Assembly: GCA_900551555.1 (NCBI GenBank)
Contig: URWC01000024.1
Span: forward strand, 1 to 16,992
DNA from: an uncultured Collinsella sp.
GTDB lineage: Bacteria; Actinomycetota; Coriobacteriia; Coriobacteriales; Coriobacteriaceae
Length of the DNA: 16,992 bases
Direction: 5' to 3'
The notes beneath the pieces were generated by a model, which did no database searches, was not told the origin of the DNA, and saw nothing but the letters and a program-made list of their open reading frames with translations. The stretch's first letter is position 1. Every line of letters begins with the position of its first letter. A program made the translations under genes and the position numbers. Positions 7,284-14,854 of this stretch are shown here, one piece after another.

Positions 7284-7315
7284 CGAAGCCTCTTTCTAGC
7301 ACGGCTTCGATTGTA
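7284..7315 (-). promoter_or_regulatory. Candidate promoter and start-site hairpin of MgtA-like operon
   Basis: On the minus strand a TACAAT -10-like hexamer lies at 7315-7310, with a weak TTGTCG 15 bases upstream. Between it and the start codon, CGAAGCC (7309-7303) and GGCTTCG (7290-7284) form a perfect 7-bp inverted repeat with a 12-base loop. The second arm overlaps the ribosome-binding AAAGAGG and abuts the ATG. It could be an RNA hairpin hiding the ribosome site or a dyad operator. Confidence 0.4.
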
Positions 7316-7373
7316 TCCGAGGGCACTCGCCGACAACCCCGCCCCAACCCTTGCGACTTCCTTGCTTTTAGCC

Positions 7374-7400
7374 GTGACAAAAGGGTTGTCCCTTTGTCAC
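7374..7400. repeat. GTGACAAAGGG palindrome, likely ends the ABC transporter transcript
   Basis: GTGACAAAAGGG (7374-7385) and CCCTTTGTCAC (7390-7400) form an 11-bp stem with one bulged A and a TTGT loop, one base past the stop codon of the ABC transporter gene. No T tract follows on the minus strand, so it is not a textbook intrinsic terminator, although placement suggests transcript-end function. The sequence shares its core with the palindrome at 771-799, suggesting a dispersed unit. Confidence 0.7.
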
Positions 7401-7401
7401 A

Positions 7402-10400
7402 TTATTCGGAACGAAGGGCCTCCACGGGGTCCTTTTTGGATGCGCTACGGGCCGGCAGCAGACCGGCAACGACCGTCAGCAACACCGAAATTGCAATGAG
7501 CACCAGCGCATCCTGCACGGGCAGGCTCATCAGGTTGGGGACCTGTTTGGCCGCAAGCGCCCAGGTATTAACCGGGAAGCTCACGGCCACCACGACGACA
7601 ATGGCAAAGACGCCGGCGATGAGGCCCTCGATAAAGGTCTCGGCATTGAATACGTTGGCCACGTTGCGCTTCGACGCGCCGATCGCGCGCAGGATGCCAA
7701 TCTCCTTCTTGCGCTCCAGCACGCTGATATACGTGATGATGCCGATCATGATGGAGCTCACCACCAGACTGATACTCACGAATGCGATGAGCACCAAGCT
7801 GATGGTGTTCACGATGTCGGTCACCGACCCCATGATGATACCCATGTAGTCGGTGTACGAGATTGCCCGCTCGTCGTGGCCGGCGGCTTTGACCTGCTTG
7901 TTGTACGCATCGATATGGTCGAGTACGCGCTCCTTGGCCTCAAAGTCACGCGGGAAAATCTTGACCGAGATGGGGTCCGCCTCGTCCGCATAACCCAGTG
8001 TGGTCAGGTTGTTGTCATAGGTAAGCTGCGATGCCTTGGCATAACTCATCATAAGCGAACTCAGGTCCTCGGCGTCCATGTTGAAGTGGATGGCGCGGGC
8101 AAAGGCGCTCGCATCCACACGCATAGCGCTCGCCAGGTTGGCAAAACTCGATGACATCTGCGTCGCCATCTGGCCCATGAGCCCTGCCGCGCCTGCCTTG
8201 AGCTGAGTTGACACCGTCGTCGCAATCTGGTCGCTGATCGACTTCATCATCTGATCCAGAGCCTGCTGCAGATACGGAGCCAGCTGCTTTTGTACATAGT
8301 CGGTCATCGCCTGCTGCAGGCGCTCGGCCAGGGCATCGCCGCCGAGTGCCTTGAGCTGAGCCAGGATTTGCTGGGCTGCCGTATCACTCTCAAGATACGT
8401 CGAGAACGCGGCGGCAAGCTTTGACGCGTCCTTAAGATCTTCGGGCGTCAGCGCCTTAAACTGTTCCGACTGCATAAAGCCCGTGAACAGTTGGTTGGCG
8501 AGCGCCCCCACTTGCTGCATCTGCTCGGGTGTAAGCTCCAACCCATCGAAGACACCCGAGAAATCGGGGGCTGGCGCCTTAGACATGATGTCGCTGAAGT
8601 CGATATCCTTCCCTACGCCCGAAAGGTCAATGTCCAGCTCGGACAAGTCAAGACACGACGGGTCCATACCGCCGGCAACACCCGAGAGCACGGAGGTATC
8701 GAACGAGAACGCGCTCTTAAGTGCTGCCTCGTCCACACTGAACATGCTGCCCAGATCCACTCCTTGTTTGGCCTCGCCTTGTAGTTCGTCGAAGGTTTTG
8801 CCCGTAAAGACATCCGTCTCGGGGTGGTCGAGTTGCTCCTGCACAATCTGCGAATCGGCGGCGCGCTCCATAAGCTGGCGAGTCAGCGCATGCGTATAGG
8901 CAATGCCCGGAGACAACGCACTCGCATTGGCCGTCTCGTTAGGTCGCACCACGCCCACAATGTGCACGTCAATACCGTCGGCAACCTTGGCAGCCATAAA
9001 GTCGGCGTCGTCAGACATGTCGGTCCACATGCCGGTCTCTTCGTTTTTGCGATACGCATCGGCCGGCGACAGCACCTTAAACGTCGTGGACAGCGCATCG
9101 TCGTAGGTAAATTCGGTGCCGGTCTCGGGCGTTTCGACCCCACCGTCAGCCGTCATAGCGCTGTTTACCAGATCGTTGAGCTCATTGATATCCAGCGCGC
9201 CGATGCTGTAGAGCGTGTAGTCGCCCACCGTGCCACGACTCGAGAGCACCATTACGGCTTCGTTAGCAGACGTGGGCCAATGACCGGCGACGACATCGTA
9301 CTGGCTGTCGAGCAGACTCTGGTCGTCAATCATCTCGTTAAAGACCGAGGTTCCCATGGATTCCATGCTCACCGTTGCCGCCGAGCTCGCGCCTCCGCTC
9401 ATTGCCTCGGTCATAGCGTTGGGAACAAGCCGAACGGGCTTCTCATCGCCCTTACCCGCACGATAGACAACCGGCGTCACGCCGTAGCCGTACTGGATGG
9501 CGTTGACCTCTTTGTCGATACCGTCGCCACCGGCATCGAGCCATGCCTTAAAGCTCGTCATATCGTTGGACTTAACGCTCGCAAACATATCCTTTACGGC
9601 CGTGACCACAGGAATCTTATCGGTTCCCTTGGCCTTGCCGCCGGCACTGTCGTCGGACGAATCCACGTTTTCAGGCGAGTCATCATCCGCAGCCCCCTGT
9701 CCGCCCATCATGGACGACAGGTCGTAATCCTGCTTGGAAATGGTGAGTGGGTAGCTCGAGAGCGTATCCTCCTCGACCTTTTTGATGTAGCCGTTTACGC
9801 CATTGGACAGCGCCAGAATCGCCGCAATACCGATAATGCCAATCGAGCCCGCAAAGGCCGTCATGGCCGTACGGCCCTTTTTGGTCATAAGGTTGCGGGC
9901 AGAAAGCCCCAGCGCCGTCACAAAGCTCATCGAGGTTTTGCGCGTAGGCTTGGCCTCGCGGCGCGTGACGTCAGCGACATCGAAAGGATCGGAATCGTCG
10001 GTAATCTTGCCATCCGCCAGGTTAACGATGCGCGTGGCGTATTGGTATGCCAACTCGGGATTGTGCGTGACCATGATGACCAGGCGGTCGCGTGCAACAT
10101 CCTTGAGCAAATCCATGACCTGTACGGATGTCGTTGAATCCAAAGCGCCGGTCGGCTCGTCGGCCAGCACAATCTCGGGATCGTTAATCAGGGCGCGGGC
10201 GATGGCCACACGCTGCATCTGCCCGCCCGAAAGCTGGCTCGGGCGCTTGTTAACGTGCTCGCCCAGGCCGACTTTCTCCAACGCCTCGCGCGCACGCTGG
10301 CGACGCTCGGCATGCCCCACGCCCGTGAGCGTAAGCGCCAGCTCCACGTTTTCCAAAATGGTCTGATGCGGAATGAGGTTATAGCCCTGGAACACAAAGC

Positions 10401-10656
10401 CGATGCGGTTGTTGCGATAGGCATCCCAATCGCGATCGTGAAAGTCCTTGGTCGATATGCCGTCGATCAGCAAGTCACCAGAATCGAAATGATCGAGCCC
10501 ACCGATAACGTTGAGCATCGTAGTTTTGCCCGAGCCCGAGGGACCCAGAATGGCCACGAACTCGTTATCGCGAAAAGACAGGCTTACGCTATCGAGCGCC
10601 ACCTGCGTAAACGACTGCGTAACGTACCTTTTGCAAATACTCTTGAGCTCCAACAT
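7402..10656 (-). CDS. MacB/FtsX-type ABC transporter, ATPase fused to permease
   Basis: Single 1084-residue protein joining a LolD/MacB-like ATPase to an FtsX-type permease. ATPase (1-225): Walker A GPSGSGKTT (38-46), Q-loop FVFQG (87-91), signature LSGGQ (142-146), Walker B IVLADEPT (162-169), switch His198. TM1 is about 265-290. A very large extracytoplasmic region of about 650 residues follows, with an acidic Asp/Ser-rich linker near its start and helical Gln/Met-rich stretches in its second half. Three helices follow at about 951-980, 1008-1030 and 1049-1070, with ERKKEIGILRAIGASKR between the first two, typical of the family. ATG 10656 is preferred because GGGAGAGG lies 9 bases upstream; the TTG three codons earlier abuts that site. 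A small hairpin (10676-10693) precedes it. Such mechanotransmission-type transporters export or extract peptides, lipoproteins or drugs; the substrate here is unknown. No partner gene is adjacent. Confidence 0.93.
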   Translation of the reverse strand: MLELKSICKRYVTQSFTQVALDSVSLSFRDNEFVAILGPSGSGKTTMLNVIGGLDHFDSGDLLIDGISTKDFHDRDWDAYRNNRIGFVFQGYNLIPHQTILENVELALTLTGVGHAERRQRAREALEKVGLGEHVNKRPSQLSGGQMQRVAIARALINDPEIVLADEPTGALDSTTSVQVMDLLKDVARDRLVIMVTHNPELAYQYATRIVNLADGKITDDSDPFDVADVTRREAKPTRKTSMSFVTALGLSARNLMTKKGRTAMTAFAGSIGIIGIAAILALSNGVNGYIKKVEEDTLSSYPLTISKQDYDLSSMMGGQGAADDDSPENVDSSDDSAGGKAKGTDKIPVVTAVKDMFASVKSNDMTSFKAWLDAGGDGIDKEVNAIQYGYGVTPVVYRAGKGDEKPVRLVPNAMTEAMSGGASSAATVSMESMGTSVFNEMIDDQSLLDSQYDVVAGHWPTSANEAVMVLSSRGTVGDYTLYSIGALDINELNDLVNSAMTADGGVETPETGTEFTYDDALSTTFKVLSPADAYRKNEETGMWTDMSDDADFMAAKVADGIDVHIVGVVRPNETANASALSPGIAYTHALTRQLMERAADSQIVQEQLDHPETDVFTGKTFDELQGEAKQGVDLGSMFSVDEAALKSAFSFDTSVLSGVAGGMDPSCLDLSELDIDLSGVGKDIDFSDIMSKAPAPDFSGVFDGLELTPEQMQQVGALANQLFTGFMQSEQFKALTPEDLKDASKLAAAFSTYLESDTAAQQILAQLKALGGDALAERLQQAMTDYVQKQLAPYLQQALDQMMKSISDQIATTVSTQLKAGAAGLMGQMATQMSSSFANLASAMRVDASAFARAIHFNMDAEDLSSLMMSYAKASQLTYDNNLTTLGYADEADPISVKIFPRDFEAKERVLDHIDAYNKQVKAAGHDERAISYTDYMGIIMGSVTDIVNTISLVLIAFVSISLVVSSIMIGIITYISVLERKKEIGILRAIGASKRNVANVFNAETFIEGLIAGVFAIVVVVAVSFPVNTWALAAKQVPNLMSLPVQDALVLIAISVLLTVVAGLLPARSASKKDPVEALRSE

Positions 10657-10802
10657 GGACGGCAACCTCTCCCACGCGGGCGCACTTGCCCGCTCTCCCC
10701 CGCCGTTCGTATTCGACGCGTTTGTCCTACTCTATCCCCATTTTTTGCCGGCGCCAGTGAGGAATGTAGGGAACCGCGCCAAAAAACGAACGGGACGGCG
10801 CC

Positions 10803-10831
10803 TAAAAGAAGAGGCCCCGAGCGGGACCTCT
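10803..10831 (-). terminator. Intrinsic terminator of the redox operon
   Basis: On the minus strand AGAGGTCCC and GGGGCCTCT form a stem around a short CGCTC loop (10831-10810), followed by TTCTTTT (10809-10803). It lies about 80 bases after the stop of the TlpA-like gene and before the promoter region of the ABC transporter gene. Confidence 0.82.
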
Positions 10832-10910
10832 ATATGGTGGAGATTATCTTGAAAGGCAGCGGACCACTCCGCGCAGCGGCGCACGATCCTCGCCATGCTT
10901 TACGCGTTTT

Positions 10911-11882
10911 TTACTGCTCGCTATTCGCAATCGCCTGGTCGATAAGCTTGTCGAGTGCTGCGCGCTGCTCGGCGGAGCTAATGGCTCCCACGATTGGATC
11001 CCCTACGATGTTGCCGTTCTGATCGATGACATACGTCGTCGGGAACGAGAACAAATTTGACGTGAACTTACCGGCCTCGCTATCCGACTTGAACCAGATG
11101 TTCTTATATGTCACGCCCTTCTTGCTCAGCACGTCCTTGGCATCTGCGATCTCGCCCTTGTTGCCATCGAGCGTAAAGGAATTGACGCCCACGACCTGGC
11201 CGCCCTTCTCGGCAAGCTCCTGATTCAGCTTCTCAAGATCGCCCAGCTCGCCCACACACGGCTTGCAAGTAGTGAACCAGAAGTTCATGACGGTGACCTT
11301 GTTCTTAGAGAACAGCTCGTCGCTGTTCACGTCGTTGCCATCCAGGTCCTTGCCCGTAAAGCTGGGGAACTTCGTCGCCTCGCTCGAAGCATTGGCACCA
11401 GCCGTCATGCCAGCGGTCGAAGCGTCGACGCTCTCGCCTGCACTCGGCGTGCTTCCACAGCCGGGGAACTCCTTCTCCAGGCTCTCGAGCTTGTCCTCGA
11501 TCTCCTTGATCTGCTGTGCACCGGCCTTGAGCGTCTTGAGCTCATCCGCCGTGAACTCATCCTTGGCACCGTCGATGGTCTTGAGCAGGAAATCGCCGTA
11601 ATTGCTGCCGTCCTCAATCATTGCCGAGTCTTTATTTGCCGCATTGAATACCTTTTCCCACAGCGCGTTATCACTCGAAAAGATCTCGTTCTCCTTCTGC
11701 ATGAGTTTTGCATACAACTCGGCGGCCTCGTCGGCATTGGCCGGCTTCTGCGCAGTGAGTTCTGCGATCTTAGGATCGGAGCTCGCAGATTCGCTCGCAT
11801 TGCCACCGGGCGCCGAACATGCCACAAGGCACAAGGCCAATACCGGCACCATAAACAGGGCCGCAATCTTAGAAAGCTTCAT
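10911..11882 (-). CDS. TlpA/ResA-like thioredoxin-fold lipoprotein
   Basis: Predicted lipid-anchored thiol-disulfide oxidoreductase on the outer face of the membrane, 323 residues. A signal peptide ends in lipobox LVAC with Cys22 (MKLSKIAALFMVPVLALCL before it). Residues about 35-140 are a charged helical domain, probably coiled-coil, then a Ser/Ala-rich linker. A TlpA/AhpC-TSA-type domain (about 172-320) carries the active site FWFTTCKPCVGEL (Cys206, Cys209) and the cis-proline segment SFPTTYVID. ATG 11882 is chosen because GGAGG lies 7 bases before it; ATG 11888 is almost on top of that site. It is the last gene of the unit with the CxxC mini-protein and 4Fe-4S protein, 29 bases after the latter. 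It is probably kept reduced by those partners and could reduce oxidised proteins, methionine sulfoxide reductase or haem-ligand thiols; the target is unknown. Confidence 0.92.
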   Translation of the reverse strand: MKLSKIAALFMVPVLALCLVACSAPGGNASESASSDPKIAELTAQKPANADEAAELYAKLMQKENEIFSSDNALWEKVFNAANKDSAMIEDGSNYGDFLLKTIDGAKDEFTADELKTLKAGAQQIKEIEDKLESLEKEFPGCGSTPSAGESVDASTAGMTAGANASSEATKFPSFTGKDLDGNDVNSDELFSKNKVTVMNFWFTTCKPCVGELGDLEKLNQELAEKGGQVVGVNSFTLDGNKGEIADAKDVLSKKGVTYKNIWFKSDSEAGKFTSNLFSFPTTYVIDQNGNIVGDPIVGAISSAEQRAALDKLIDQAIANSEQ

Positions 11883-11911
11883 AGTCATTCCTCCGTTTTG
11901 TCGAAGCTTGT

Positions 11912-12814
11912 TTACTTTTTATCGGCGGTCAAGGGAAGCTTTTCCGCCGACACATCCAGGCCATAGCGATAGCTGATGGCATCGACAGGACAGGCCCCGA
12001 TGCACTTTCCGCACCGGATACATTCGGCATGATTGGGCGCGCGGACCACATCAACGTCCATCTGACAAACCCTTGAACACTTGCCGCACGAGACGCATTT
12101 GCACGCGTCGACCTGAATCCCCAACAAGGACACCTTATTCATGAGCGCATAGAATGCGCCGAGCGGGCAAATCCATTTGCAGAAGGGGCGATAGAACAAA
12201 ACGCTCAGCACTACCACGGCAATGAGAACGGCAAGTTTCCAAGTAAAGAGCTGTCCCAACGCAGATCGAATGCCGGCGTTGGCGATGGCCAGCGGAATGG
12301 CACCCTCGAGCACGCCCTGGGGACAGATGTATTTGCAAAAGAACGGATCTCCCATCCCCAGATCGTTGACCACCAGCACAGGCAGCACTACCACAGCAAA
12401 CAACAGCACGACGTACTTGATGTACGTGAGCGGCTTGAGCTTTTTCGTGGAGAACTTTTTGCCGGGAATCTTGTGAAGCAGCTCCTGCAGCCAGCCAAAC
12501 GGGCACAGAAAGCCGCATACAAAGCGTCCCAGCAGCACGCCGAGCAAAATGAGCGTACCGGTAACATAGTAAGAAAAGTTGAACTTGGATGAACCTACTA
12601 CCGACTGGAACGATCCGATGGGGCACGCGCCCGAAGCCGCTGGACACGAATAGCAATTAAGTCCAGGTACGCAGACTGTTTTTCCCGCGCCCTGATAGAT
12701 GCTTCCTTTGGCAAAGTTTGGCAGGTGAATATTGGTGACCAGCGTCGCCGCCGCCTGAATGAATCCGCGAAATCGGGCCAAAACATGCGACGCAGTGTTT
12801 TCTCTTTTATCCAA
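11912..12814 (-). CDS. Membrane 4Fe-4S protein, NapH/NosR-like
   Basis: Polytopic iron-sulfur protein of about 300 residues, likely an electron carrier in the cytoplasmic membrane. It has an N-terminal cysteine cluster (CVPGLNCYSCPAASGACPIG, Cys48-Cys64), membrane helices near 82-100, 130-150 and 192-208, the paired loop motifs CGFLCPFGWLQE (100-111), CKYICPQG (160-167) and CKWICPLG (212-219), and two C-terminal ferredoxin clusters (CKCVSCGKCSRVC at 238-250 and CIRCGKCIGACP at 265-276). These are marks of the NapH/NosR/RdxA-like family. The start is inferred: TTG 12814 (LDKRENTASH) overlaps the end of the CxxC mini-gene by 8 bases and has GGAG 10 bases upstream; longer in-frame starts would lie inside that gene. 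Partners are the mini-protein before it and the TlpA-like lipoprotein after it. The electron donor is unknown. Confidence 0.9.
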   Translation of the reverse strand: MDKRENTASHVLARFRGFIQAAATLVTNIHLPNFAKGSIYQGAGKTVCVPGLNCYSCPAASGACPIGSFQSVVGSSKFNFSYYVTGTLILLGVLLGRFVCGFLCPFGWLQELLHKIPGKKFSTKKLKPLTYIKYVVLLFAVVVLPVLVVNDLGMGDPFFCKYICPQGVLEGAIPLAIANAGIRSALGQLFTWKLAVLIAVVVLSVLFYRPFCKWICPLGAFYALMNKVSLLGIQVDACKCVSCGKCSRVCQMDVDVVRAPNHAECIRCGKCIGACPVDAISYRYGLDVSAEKLPLTADKK

Positions 12815-12953
12815 TTCCGATACACTCCAAGCACAGCCTAATCGCTTTGGCCAGCACGGCATCCGCCTCGCCACGCATAACACCAAAGCACACCATGGTG
12901 ATTCCGACGATCAACAAAGCGACCTGTACCACGGGTTTTACCGCTTTGAACAA
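12807..12953 (-). CDS. 48-residue CxxC mini-membrane protein (CD1871A-like)
   Basis: Very short gene opening the redox operon. It starts at TTG 12953 with an excellent AAAGGAG 8 bases upstream. The protein has a basic N-terminus (FKAVK), one hydrophobic helix (about residues 7-25, VVQVALLIVGITMVCFGV), RGEADAVLAKAI, and a C-terminal CLEC motif in RLCLECIGIG. I recognise the RGE...LNKAI..CLECIGIG pattern from small CxxC proteins annotated CD1871A family, which usually sit beside 4Fe-4S membrane proteins; this is recall, not a search. The basic N-terminus suggests an N-in topology that places the CxxC pair on the outer side. It overlaps the next gene by 8 bases, so translational coupling is likely. 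A role as thiol relay between the iron-sulfur protein and the lipoprotein is inferred. Confidence 0.85.
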   Translation of the reverse strand: MFKAVKPVVQVALLIVGITMVCFGVMRGEADAVLAKAIRLCLECIGIG

Positions 12954-12976
12954 CTCGACCACTCCTTTCGTTACGC

Positions 12977-13002
12977 GACCATTGGACCATATCGACTATA
13001 AA
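12977..13002. promoter_or_regulatory. Divergent promoter region with overlapping -10 hexamers
   Basis: The 90-bp gap between the CxxC mini-gene and the response regulator contains TATAAA on the plus strand (12997-13002) and TATAGT on the minus strand (13000-12995), overlapping. Each would give a leader of about 35 bases. Neither has a good -35. A direct repeat GACCAT (12977-12982 and 12985-12990) lies where the plus-strand -35 should be, as expected for activator-dependent control. Confidence 0.4.
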
Positions 13003-13043
13003 ATCCGTGTTAAGCGCGATTTGGAATGTGCAGGGAGACTGTT

Positions 13044-13718
13044 ATGCGTATTTTGATCGTCGAAGACGAGCGAGCACTGTGCGATGCAATCGCGCGCAGC
13101 TTGCGAAACTTGGCGTACAGCGTCGACTGCTGTCACGACGGACAGGAGGCGCTCGACCTACTGGACGTTGAGGCCTTCGACCTCGTGGTGCTCGACCTCA
13201 ACCTTCCCCGTATCGACGGCATGACCGTACTCAGGGAACTTAGGAAAACTGACTGCGAGACTAAGGTACTGATTCTGTCCGCACGTGGCGGAGTATCCGA
13301 TAAAGTCGCCGGACTCGATGCCGGCGCCAACGATTACCTCACCAAGCCGTTTCATCTGGACGAGCTTGCGGCAAGGATTCGCAGCCTTACCCTCAGACGC
13401 TTTACACAAAGCGACATAGTTTTAGCCTGCGGAAAGCTCCGCTTTGACACCAAGGCGCGCATCGCTTCCGTGGACAGCGAGGCTTTATCTCTTACGCGCA
13501 AGGAAACGGGAATCTTGGAATACCTGATGCTTAATCAGGGGCGACCGGTAAGCCAAGAGGAGCTTATAGAGCACGTTTGGGATAGCACCGTGAACAGCTT
13601 TAGCAACGCAACCCGCGTTCATATCTCGTCACTCCGCAAAAAGCTACGCAGCGCTTTGGGATACGACCCGATTCGCAATCGGATTGGAGAGGGCTACGTT
13701 ATGGAGGATGGCGAATGA
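13044..13718 (+). CDS. OmpR/PhoB-family response regulator
   Basis: DNA-binding half of a two-component system, 224 residues. Receiver domain (1-115): acidic pocket Glu7-Asp8, phosphoacceptor Asp51 in VVLDLNLPRIDG, Ser79 in LILSAR and Lys101 in YLTKPF. PhoB-type winged helix (about 127-220): LRFDTKARIASV, LSLTRKETGILEYLMLNQG, recognition region TRVHISSLRKKLR, wing IRNRIGEGYVME. ATG 13044 (MRILIVEDE) has GGGAG 8 bases upstream and begins exactly where the family does; a longer frame exists but adds nothing conserved. It overlaps the kinase gene by four bases (ATGA). It is transcribed divergently from the redox operon across a shared promoter, so that operon and its own genes are the likely targets. 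Confidence 0.95.
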   Translation: MRILIVEDERALCDAIARSLRNLAYSVDCCHDGQEALDLLDVEAFDLVVLDLNLPRIDGMTVLRELRKTDCETKVLILSARGGVSDKVAGLDAGANDYLTKPFHLDELAARIRSLTLRRFTQSDIVLACGKLRFDTKARIASVDSEALSLTRKETGILEYLMLNQGRPVSQEELIEHVWDSTVNSFSNATRVHISSLRKKLRSALGYDPIRNRIGEGYVMEDGE

Positions 13719-14854
13719 AAGGGCTTTCGCTGCAATGGCGCATAACGATTATGACGGCACTGCTCACGTGTGCAGCATGCGTGCTGACGAACTGCCTGGT
13801 CGGCTATACGGGCATGCGCTACATGGATGCCATCGGCAGCGACATCTCGGCCCTTAACGCGACCGGCGAAGATTCGCCCCAGGCATTCGACCCAACGAAA
13901 GCGACCCCCGATGACAAGGTCACGATCGTCGTAAACGACGCACAGGAGTCTTTTGGCACGACAACCTGGTACATCACGGCTGGAGTCACACTTCTTGGCG
14001 GCGCGCTAGCATACTTTGCGAGCGGCCGTGCACTCAAACCGCTACGGGCTTTTGCAGCCCAGGTTGAGCGTGTGCAGCCTGACAACCTAAGCGAAATCAG
14101 GCTCAGTGAAGATGTGCCCACCGAGCTACAGCGATGCAGTGCCTCTTTCAACGACATGATCGCCCGTCTTGGCGAAGGGTTCTCTGCACAGCGTCAGTTT
14201 ACCGGCAACGCCGCACACGAGCTGCGCACCCCGCTCGCCCTTATGCAAGCACAGATTGAACTATTCATCTCCGAGCACTCCGGTTTGCAACCCGAAACAG
14301 CCGAGCTGCTCGGCCTGCTACAAGAACAAACCGAGCGCATGTCTCGAATGACCAAGGTATTACTCGAGATGAGTGAGCTCCGCAGCGTTCCTTGCGAGGA
14401 CGATGTTGAACTTGGTCCCTTGTCCGAAGAGGTCCTCACCGACCTTGCGCCACTTGCCGAGAATAAGGACGTAACCCTCGATTGCGCCGGAGACGCTTTG
14501 ACAATCGGAAGTGATACGCTCCTCTATCGGCTGGTGTTCAATCTGGTCGAAAACGCCATCCGTTACAGCCGCTCCGGCTCGACTGTCAACGTCTCCATCA
14601 GCGGCAGCGACAGCCACGTGTTCCTGCGAGTCGAGGACCAGGGCCCGGGAATACCCAAGCAGTACCGAGAGAGCATCTTCCAGCCGTTCTTTCGTCTAGA
14701 CAAATCCCGCAGCAGGGCATACGGCGGCGCAGGACTCGGGCTAGCGCTTGTTTGGGAGATTGCAGCACTTCACGGTGGCACGGTAGAGGTCGAAACAAGT
14801 TCCGAGAACGGGACTACCATGCTCGTGACCCTCTCAAAGGGGGCCACCACGTGA
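13715..14854 (+). CDS. Sensor histidine kinase partner
   Basis: Membrane sensor kinase of 379 residues that should phosphorylate the preceding response regulator. TM1 is about 9-30, a small outer domain about 35-84, TM2 about 85-104, and a HAMP domain about 105-158. The HisKA helix has NAAHELRTPL with His168. The catalytic domain shows N box FNLVENAIRYS (Asn280), DQGPGIP (308-314), FQPFFRLDKSRS (322-333) and GGAGLGLAL (337-345). All catalytic motifs are intact. TM1 contains CAAC (Cys19, Cys22) plus Cys27, which is unusual and could be relevant to thiol sensing given the neighbouring redox operon; this is speculation. ATG 13715 overlaps the regulator's stop, indicating translational coupling. 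No terminator is evident after it; remnant genes follow at once. Confidence 0.94.
   Translation: MKGLSLQWRITIMTALLTCAACVLTNCLVGYTGMRYMDAIGSDISALNATGEDSPQAFDPTKATPDDKVTIVVNDAQESFGTTTWYITAGVTLLGGALAYFASGRALKPLRAFAAQVERVQPDNLSEIRLSEDVPTELQRCSASFNDMIARLGEGFSAQRQFTGNAAHELRTPLALMQAQIELFISEHSGLQPETAELLGLLQEQTERMSRMTKVLLEMSELRSVPCEDDVELGPLSEEVLTDLAPLAENKDVTLDCAGDALTIGSDTLLYRLVFNLVENAIRYSRSGSTVNVSISGSDSHVFLRVEDQGPGIPKQYRESIFQPFFRLDKSRSRAYGGAGLGLALVWEIAALHGGTVEVETSSENGTTMLVTLSKGATT

Noticed and set aside
8824..10137. 437-codon plus-strand frame opposite the ABC transporter
   Set aside because: His/Arg-rich shadow with no ribosome site or domain.
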